DNA from: an uncultured Eubacteriales bacterium
Lineage (GTDB): Bacteria > Bacillota > Clostridia > Christensenellales > Aristaeellaceae
DNA: 10,567 nt
Direction: 5' to 3'
Assembly: GCA_900553295.1 (NCBI GenBank)
Contig: USCR01000082.1
Coordinates: forward strand, 1-10,567
Of the stretch, positions 6,008 to 10,567 are shown one piece after another (the first letter of the stretch is position 1; every line of letters starts with the position of its first letter). The notes beneath the pieces were generated by a model. That model had not been told where the DNA came from. It did no database searches and saw nothing but the letters and a program-made list of their open reading frames with translations. The position numbers were made by a program, and so were the translations under genes.

Positions 6008-7657
6008 TTACAGCAGCACCGTCATGGTCGTACCCTGGCCGGGGTTGCTTTCTAGGCGGAGTTCCCCGCCCAGCAGCTGCACCGCGTGCTTGACGATGGA
6101 CAGGCCCAGCCCCGTGCCGCCTGTGGCCTTGGAGCGGCTCTTGTCCACCCGGTAGAAGCGCTCGAACACCTTCTGCTGGTGCTCCTTGGGAATGCCGATG
6201 CCCGTGTCCCGCACGCGGATGCGGGCATGCCCCCCAACTTCGTCCAGCAGGATCTCCGCCTTTCCTCCCGCGCGGTTGTACTTGATGGCGTTGTCCAGGA
6301 GGTTATACAGGATCTCGCCCAGCAGGGCGGGGTCGGTGGTCACCGTGGGAGCATCCCCCGTTACGGACAGGGTTACCTCCCGCTGCTCCGCCTTGGGCTG
6401 CAGGGAGGTGATGGTCTCCTGGGCCAGCTGCTTCAGGTCCACCTCCTGGGGCTTGAGCTCCAGGCTGCCCTCATCCAGCTGGGACAGGCGCAGGATGTCC
6501 TCCACCAGGGTGAGCATGCGTCCGGCCTCCTTGCGGATGCGGGAGAGGAATTTCTCCGTGTCCTCGGGGCTGGCCACCAGATGATTTTCCAGCAACTCCG
6601 CATAGCCGCTGATGGTGGTCAGGGGCGTGCGCAGCTCGTGGGATACATTGGCGGTGAACTGCCGCCGGGCCGCTTCGGCCTCGTAGTCCGCGGTATCGTC
6701 CAATAGCAGCAGCAGCGCGCCCTCGCCCTTGCCGATGCGGCTGGCGCTCACGTGATAGTGCCGTCCGCAGGCGTCCATGGCGGCATGGGCGGCGTCCCGC
6801 TGCTCCAGGGCGTGCAGCACCTCCTGCAACACCGTGTTGCGGTTGATCTCCAGTAATGTTACGCCCTCGGGGAGCTTGGCGGGCGCGTCCAGGATGGCCT
6901 GGGCGGCGCCGTTCATGGTGACAATCCGCTGCCTGCCATCCAGCACCACCAGGCCCTCCCGCATGTGGGCCAGCAGGGCGTCCTGCTCATCCTTTTGCGT
7001 TTTCAGGGTAGCCAGCTGCCGGGCGTTCTCCTCCTGCTGGGCGTAGAGCTTGCGCAGCAGAGGGGTCAGTTCCTCGTAGCATTCATTGTCCAGGGGATGC
7101 TCCGGGTCGATGGCCGCGATGGGCGCCACCAGCGTCCGGGTGGCCCGGGCGGAGAGCAGCACCGCCAGCACCACGCAGGCTACCAGCACCAGCACCGCCC
7201 AGGGCAGGAAGTCCGTGAGCAAGCCCCACAGCGTCCGCTGGGAAGCCGCCAGGCGAAGCACTTCCCCGTCGGAAAGCAGGCGGGTATGGTACACCATTTC
7301 CTCGGAAAGGGTGTTGGAGGTGCGGGTCACGGTGGCCGAACCATTGGCCCGGGCCAGCTGGATTTCCTCCCGGTCCCCGTGGTTCTCCATGGAGGCCGCG
7401 CCGGCGTAGTTATCGAAAACAACGTTGCCCTCCGTGTCCACCAGGGTGACCCGGCGGTTCAGGGACAGGGCGGAGAGCAGGGCGGCGTTGTCCTGGGTGG
7501 TTTCCAGGGCGGAGGCCAGGGTATCCGCCTCCGTGGCCAGGGAGTCCGCCAGCTGCCGCTGCTCCAGGCGGTACGCCCCGAATACCAATACGCCCGTGAG
7601 CAGCACCAGCAGCGCGCAGCTCAGGGCGAGAAAGCTCAAAAAGATTTTCTTGCGCAT
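6008..7657 (-). CDS. phoR: PhoR-type phosphate-sensing sensor histidine kinase
   Basis: This gene encodes a 549-residue membrane histidine kinase, the partner of the adjacent PhoB-type regulator. Start ATG at 7657 directly abuts the phoB stop codon, with GGAGG at 7667-7663. Segments: membrane helix 1 (~5-28), an extracytoplasmic region (~29-150), membrane helix 2 (~152-171, LPWAVLVLVACVVLAVLLSA), then a linker and a PAS-like domain (MREGLVVLDGRQRIVTMNGA). The dimerisation/phosphoacceptor block FTANVSHELRTPLTTISGY has the phosphorylated His340. The kinase domain has NLLDNAIKYN (N box), RDTGIGIP (G1), ERFYRVDKSRS (F box) and GGTGLGLSIVKH (G2), so it looks catalytically complete. PhoR phosphorylates PhoB when phosphate is scarce and is held back through PhoU and the Pst transporter. 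Assignment to PhoR, not another kinase, rests on the operon and on the membrane-PAS-kinase layout. Confidence 0.9.
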   Translation of the reverse strand: MRKKIFLSFLALSCALLVLLTGVLVFGAYRLEQRQLADSLATEADTLASALETTQDNAALLSALSLNRRVTLVDTEGNVVFDNYAGAASMENHGDREEIQLARANGSATVTRTSNTLSEEMVYHTRLLSDGEVLRLAASQRTLWGLLTDFLPWAVLVLVACVVLAVLLSARATRTLVAPIAAIDPEHPLDNECYEELTPLLRKLYAQQEENARQLATLKTQKDEQDALLAHMREGLVVLDGRQRIVTMNGAAQAILDAPAKLPEGVTLLEINRNTVLQEVLHALEQRDAAHAAMDACGRHYHVSASRIGKGEGALLLLLDDTADYEAEAARRQFTANVSHELRTPLTTISGYAELLENHLVASPEDTEKFLSRIRKEAGRMLTLVEDILRLSQLDEGSLELKPQEVDLKQLAQETITSLQPKAEQREVTLSVTGDAPTVTTDPALLGEILYNLLDNAIKYNRAGGKAEILLDEVGGHARIRVRDTGIGIPKEHQQKVFERFYRVDKSRSKATGGTGLGLSIVKHAVQLLGGELRLESNPGQGTTMTVLL

Positions 7658-8326
7658 TTAATCCTCCATACGATAGCCCACGCCGCGCACGGTTTGCAGC
7701 AGCGCCGCGCCCGCACCCAGCTTCTGGCGCAGGGTACCCATATGCACGTCCACCGTGCGGGTATCCCCGGGGAAGTCGATGCCCCACACCGTATCCAGCA
7801 GCTTTTCCCGGGTCATGACCAGGCCGCGGTTGCGCATGAGCGTCTCCAGCAGGTCAAACTCCTTGCGGGTGAGCGTGATGCTCTCCCCGTCCACGGTGAC
7901 CTGGCGGCGGCTGGGATCCAGGGTGACATTGGCGGCGGTGAGCACGTGGGCGGTTTCCTGCTTGGGGGAGCGGCGCAGCACGGCCTTCACCCGGCTGAGC
8001 AGCTCCATGACCCCGAAGGGCTTGACCACGTAGTCGTCCGCGCCGGTATCCAGGCCCACCACCTTGTCCATCTCCGTTCCCCGGGCAGTGAGCAGGATCA
8101 CCGGGGTTTCCCGGGTGGCGGGGTTCTGGCGCAAAAAGCGCAGCAGGGAAAGCCCATCCTCCCCCGGGAGCATCAGGTCCAGCAGCACCAGTTCCGGGGT
8201 TTTCCGTTCCAGGGCCTGGCGGAAGGCGCCGCCCTCCTCAAAGCCCTCGGCCTCATAGCCTGCCTGGCGCAGGGCGTATACAATCAGCTCGCGGATGGCC
8301 GCGTCGTCCTCCACGGAGTAAATCAT
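7658..8326 (-). CDS. phoB: PhoB-type response regulator (OmpR family)
   Basis: This gene encodes a 222-residue two-domain regulator. I choose the ATG at 8326 (MIYSVEDDAAIRE), preceded by AAAGGAG at 8343-8337; a longer reading from 8374 would extend into phoU and adds non-homologous residues. The receiver domain (1-~118) has the acidic pair Asp7/Asp8, phosphoacceptor Asp50 in LLDLMLPGEDG, the switch Thr80 in LLTARG and Lys102 in VKPFG. The C-terminal winged helix (~130-222) includes LTRKEFDLLETLM, then DTRTVDVHMGTLRQKLG and GVGYRMED, the OmpR/PhoB DNA-binding signature. Phosphorylated PhoB would activate phosphate-starvation genes. The ATG overlaps the phoU stop by four bases (ATGA) and the stop abuts phoR, so translation is probably coupled. 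The gene is also called phoP in Bacillus. Confidence 0.92.
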   Translation of the reverse strand: MIYSVEDDAAIRELIVYALRQAGYEAEGFEEGGAFRQALERKTPELVLLDLMLPGEDGLSLLRFLRQNPATRETPVILLTARGTEMDKVVGLDTGADDYVVKPFGVMELLSRVKAVLRRSPKQETAHVLTAANVTLDPSRRQVTVDGESITLTRKEFDLLETLMRNRGLVMTREKLLDTVWGIDFPGDTRTVDVHMGTLRQKLGAGAALLQTVRGVGYRMED

Positions 8327-8979
8327 GCCAGCGATTCTCCTTTGTACAGCCCAGTGACCGCGTATTGCACCCACTCGGCAATGTTGGTGGCGTGGTCCCC
8401 GATGCGCTCGAAATACTTGGCGATCATCAGCATATCCAATGCCGCCAGGGCGGAAGCGGGGTCCTTGCGTAGCTGCTCCACCAGCTCGTCCTTCACGCTG
8501 AGGAAAAGCTGGTCCACCACGTCGTCCTGGTCAATGACCTTTTCCGCCAGCTTCACGTCCCGCTGCACATAGGCGTCAATGGCGCTGTGGACCATGGCCC
8601 GGGCCTCCTCCGCCATAGCGGCGATGTGCTCCGGGGGCTGCACGGCGCTGCCCTCTCCCAGCATGATGACGATTTCGGCAATGTCCGCCGCCTGGTCGCC
8701 AATGCGCTCCATGTCGGTAATCATTTTCAGCGCCGAGGATACCAGGCGCAGGTCCCGGGCCACGGGCTGCTGCATGAGCAGCATGCGCAGGCACAGGGAC
8801 TCGATGTCCCGCTCCTGGCGGTCCACCGCGGGGTCCGCGGCCATGATGTCCCGGGCCTTGCGCACGTCCCGGTCATGGAGGGCCTCGCAGGCGCCCTCGA
8901 TGGCCGTTTCCACCATGGTGCCCATGAGTATCATTTCCTGATTCAGCTTTTCCAGCTGACCGTCAAAACGCGAGCGCAT
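8323..8979 (-). CDS. phoU: PhoU phosphate signalling regulator
   Basis: This gene encodes a 218-residue all-helical protein, the normal PhoU length. Its two homologous three-helix bundles carry the repeated metal-binding signature E-R-I-G-D-x-A-x-x-I-A-E, seen as DMERIGDQAADIAE in the first half and YFERIGDHATNIAEW in the second. PhoU sits at the membrane between the PstSCAB transporter and PhoR and suppresses PhoR signalling when phosphate is plentiful. Start ATG at 8979 overlaps the pstB stop codon by one base (TGATG), with GGGGAGG just upstream inside pstB. The stop overlaps the phoB start. This tight packing fits one cotranslated pstB-phoU-phoB-phoR message. Confidence 0.93.
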   Translation of the reverse strand: MRSRFDGQLEKLNQEMILMGTMVETAIEGACEALHDRDVRKARDIMAADPAVDRQERDIESLCLRMLLMQQPVARDLRLVSSALKMITDMERIGDQAADIAEIVIMLGEGSAVQPPEHIAAMAEEARAMVHSAIDAYVQRDVKLAEKVIDQDDVVDQLFLSVKDELVEQLRKDPASALAALDMLMIAKYFERIGDHATNIAEWVQYAVTGLYKGESLA

Positions 8980-9734
8980 CAGCCAAACCTCCCCGTAATG
9001 TAATCCTCGGTGCGCTTATCCTTGGGCGTGGAGAAGAGCTTGTCCGTGGCGTCGTCCTCCACCACCTCGCCCAGGAGGAAGAAGGCCGTGCGGTCGGAGA
9101 CGCGCAGGGCCTGCTGCATGTTGTGCGTCACCATGATGATAGTATAGTCTTTTTTCAGCTGCATCACAAGCTCCTCAATTTTCCCGGTGGAGATGGGGTC
9201 CAGGGCGGAGGTGGGCTCGTCCATGAGGAGCACCTCGGGCTTGACCGCCAGGGCCCGGGCGATGCACAGGCGCTGCTGCTGTCCGCCGGAGAGGCCCAGG
9301 GCGCTCTTGTCCAGGCGGTCCTTCAGTTCATCCCAGATGGCCGCGCCCCGCAGGGATTCCTCCACGATTACGTCCAGCTTCGCCTTGCCGCGGATGCCGT
9401 GGGTGCGGGGGCCATAGGCGATGTTGTCATACACGGTCATGGGGAAGGGATTGGGCTTTTGGAACACCATGCCCACCCGCTTGCGCAGCAGGTTCACGTC
9501 CATCTGCGGGGCGTAGATGTCCTGCCCGTCCAGGGCGATGGTGCCGGTAATTTTGCAGCCGGGGATCAGGTCGTTCATGCGGTTCAGGGACTTGAGCAGG
9601 GTGCTCTTGCCGCAGCCGCTGGGACCGATGAAAGCGGTAATGGCCTTTTCGGGCAGGTTCAGGTTCACATCCTTGAGGGCATGGAAAGCGTCGTAATGCA
9701 GGTTCACCTGGCTCAGGGTAAACTTATCGGGCAT
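8979..9734 (-). CDS. pstB: PstB phosphate ABC transporter ATP-binding protein
   Basis: This gene encodes a complete 251-residue ABC ATPase that energises high-affinity phosphate import by the PstSCAB complex on the inner face of the membrane. It begins [20 protein letters not shown] after AAGGAGG at 9747-9741, six bases before the ATG. Motifs are Walker [10 protein letters not shown] (37-45), the PstB-typical [14 protein letters not shown] after it, the Q-loop region [17 protein letters not shown], signature [15 protein letters not shown], Walker [13 protein letters not shown] and the switch His in MVTHNMQQA. The KPNPFP and RMNDLIPG stretches distinguish PstB from other importer ATPases. Its membrane partner PstA lies 39 bases upstream but only as a C-terminal remnant; PstC and PstS are not in the window. 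Confidence 0.95.
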   Translation of the reverse strand: MPDKFTLSQVNLHYDAFHALKDVNLNLPEKAITAFIGPSGCGKSTLLKSLNRMNDLIPGCKITGTIALDGQDIYAPQMDVNLLRKRVGMVFQKPNPFPMTVYDNIAYGPRTHGIRGKAKLDVIVEESLRGAAIWDELKDRLDKSALGLSGGQQQRLCIARALAVKPEVLLMDEPTSALDPISTGKIEELVMQLKKDYTIIMVTHNMQQALRVSDRTAFFLLGEVVEDDATDKLFSTPKDKRTEDYITGRFG

Positions 9735-9773
9735 GGTATGCCTCCTTCAGCAAAGGAAAAAGTAGGGTCCGCG

Positions 9774-10439
<666 letters not shown>

Positions 10440-10473
10440 CTATGGACGGAAACGTATATGTAAATTGAGGGGG

Positions 10474-10567
10474 TTATTTCTGCCCGGTGCTGGGGCAGCT
10501 CTGGCAGCTGGCGCAGCTGTGGGAGCAGCTCCACAGGCGGTCGGCGGTGGAGGTCCACTTGTCGGCG
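10474..10567 (-). CDS. Unidentified protein, Cys-rich C-terminal end (partial)
   Basis: The last 30 codons of a minus-strand gene end at TAA (10476-10474). The visible residues are ADKWTSTADRLWSCSHSCAS followed by CQSCPSTGQK. The four cysteines are spaced C-x3-C-x2-C-x2-C close to the C-terminus, a pattern able to bind zinc or an iron-sulfur cluster. The start lies outside the window. I do not recognise the family. The terminator 40 bases downstream on the same strand supports this being a real gene end and shows that it is a separate unit from the GH43 gene. Confidence 0.55.
   Translation of the reverse strand, partial: ADKWTSTADRLWSCSHSCASCQSCPSTGQK

Noticed and set aside
8327..8374. Upstream start for PhoB giving 16 extra residues
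   Set aside because: The added residues overlap phoU and are not receiver-domain sequence; the ATGA overlap and AAAGGAG support the start at 8326.
6965..8572. Long plus-strand open frame (535 codons) across phoR, phoB and phoU
   Set aside because: It is antisense to three well-supported pho genes, is Gln/Gly/His-rich with no domain pattern, and has no ribosome binding site.

Overview
The window looks like chromosomal DNA from a GC-rich member of the Bacillota, probably class Clostridia and probably gut-associated. The evidence is the strong AGGAGG-type ribosome binding sites, a sigma-A-like promoter in front of several units, the start of an addB-type gene (the AddAB recombination nuclease of Gram-positives), a DUF2871 membrane protein, and a pst-phoU-phoB-phoR order. 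Third codon positions are strongly GC-rich throughout. No rRNA, tRNA, CRISPR array or insertion sequence was seen. The taxonomic placement is inference from gene content only.

Layout of the plus-strand half. Bases 1-98 encode the C-terminal part of ribosomal protein L22. This stops abruptly and abuts, in the opposite orientation, the first ~80 codons of addB (minus strand, start at 341). Divergent from addB is an RpiB/LacAB-family sugar-phosphate isomerase (484-1116), followed by a DUF2871 membrane protein (1189-1623) and a terminator. A second unit with its own promoter encodes an XRE-cupin regulator (1776-2333) and an acyl-CoA synthetase (2374-4035), ending at a terminator near 4190. A third unit has a near-consensus promoter (4230-4258), a structured leader of about 210 nt, a 91-aa YIDP-type membrane protein (4478-4753) and phosphonopyruvate decarboxylase (4771-5913). 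It ends in a hairpin at 5955-6000 that can terminate both strands.

Layout of the minus-strand half. Reading right to left there is the end of an unidentified Cys-rich protein (10474-10567), its terminator, a good promoter, and the start of a GH43 beta-xylosidase-like gene. That gene runs in frame into the last third of pstA (9774-10250 as one ORF). Then come pstB, phoU, phoB and phoR, with very tight spacing (overlaps of 1 and 4 nt, and phoB and phoR directly abutting). They form the ATP-binding, signalling and two-component parts of a phosphate-uptake and phosphate-sensing operon.

Main caution: both ends contain gene-to-gene joins that no normal genome should have, rplV/addB inverted near base 98-120 and GH43/pstA in frame near 10026-10040. 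They are either assembly chimeras or real rearrangements. About 120-10025 appears internally coherent, and conclusions about synteny beyond those points should not be drawn from this window. The most interesting coherent locus is the 4230-5913 unit: a phosphonate-pathway decarboxylase without a nearby PEP mutase, paired with a tiny membrane protein behind a long folded leader, and facing the phosphate regulon.
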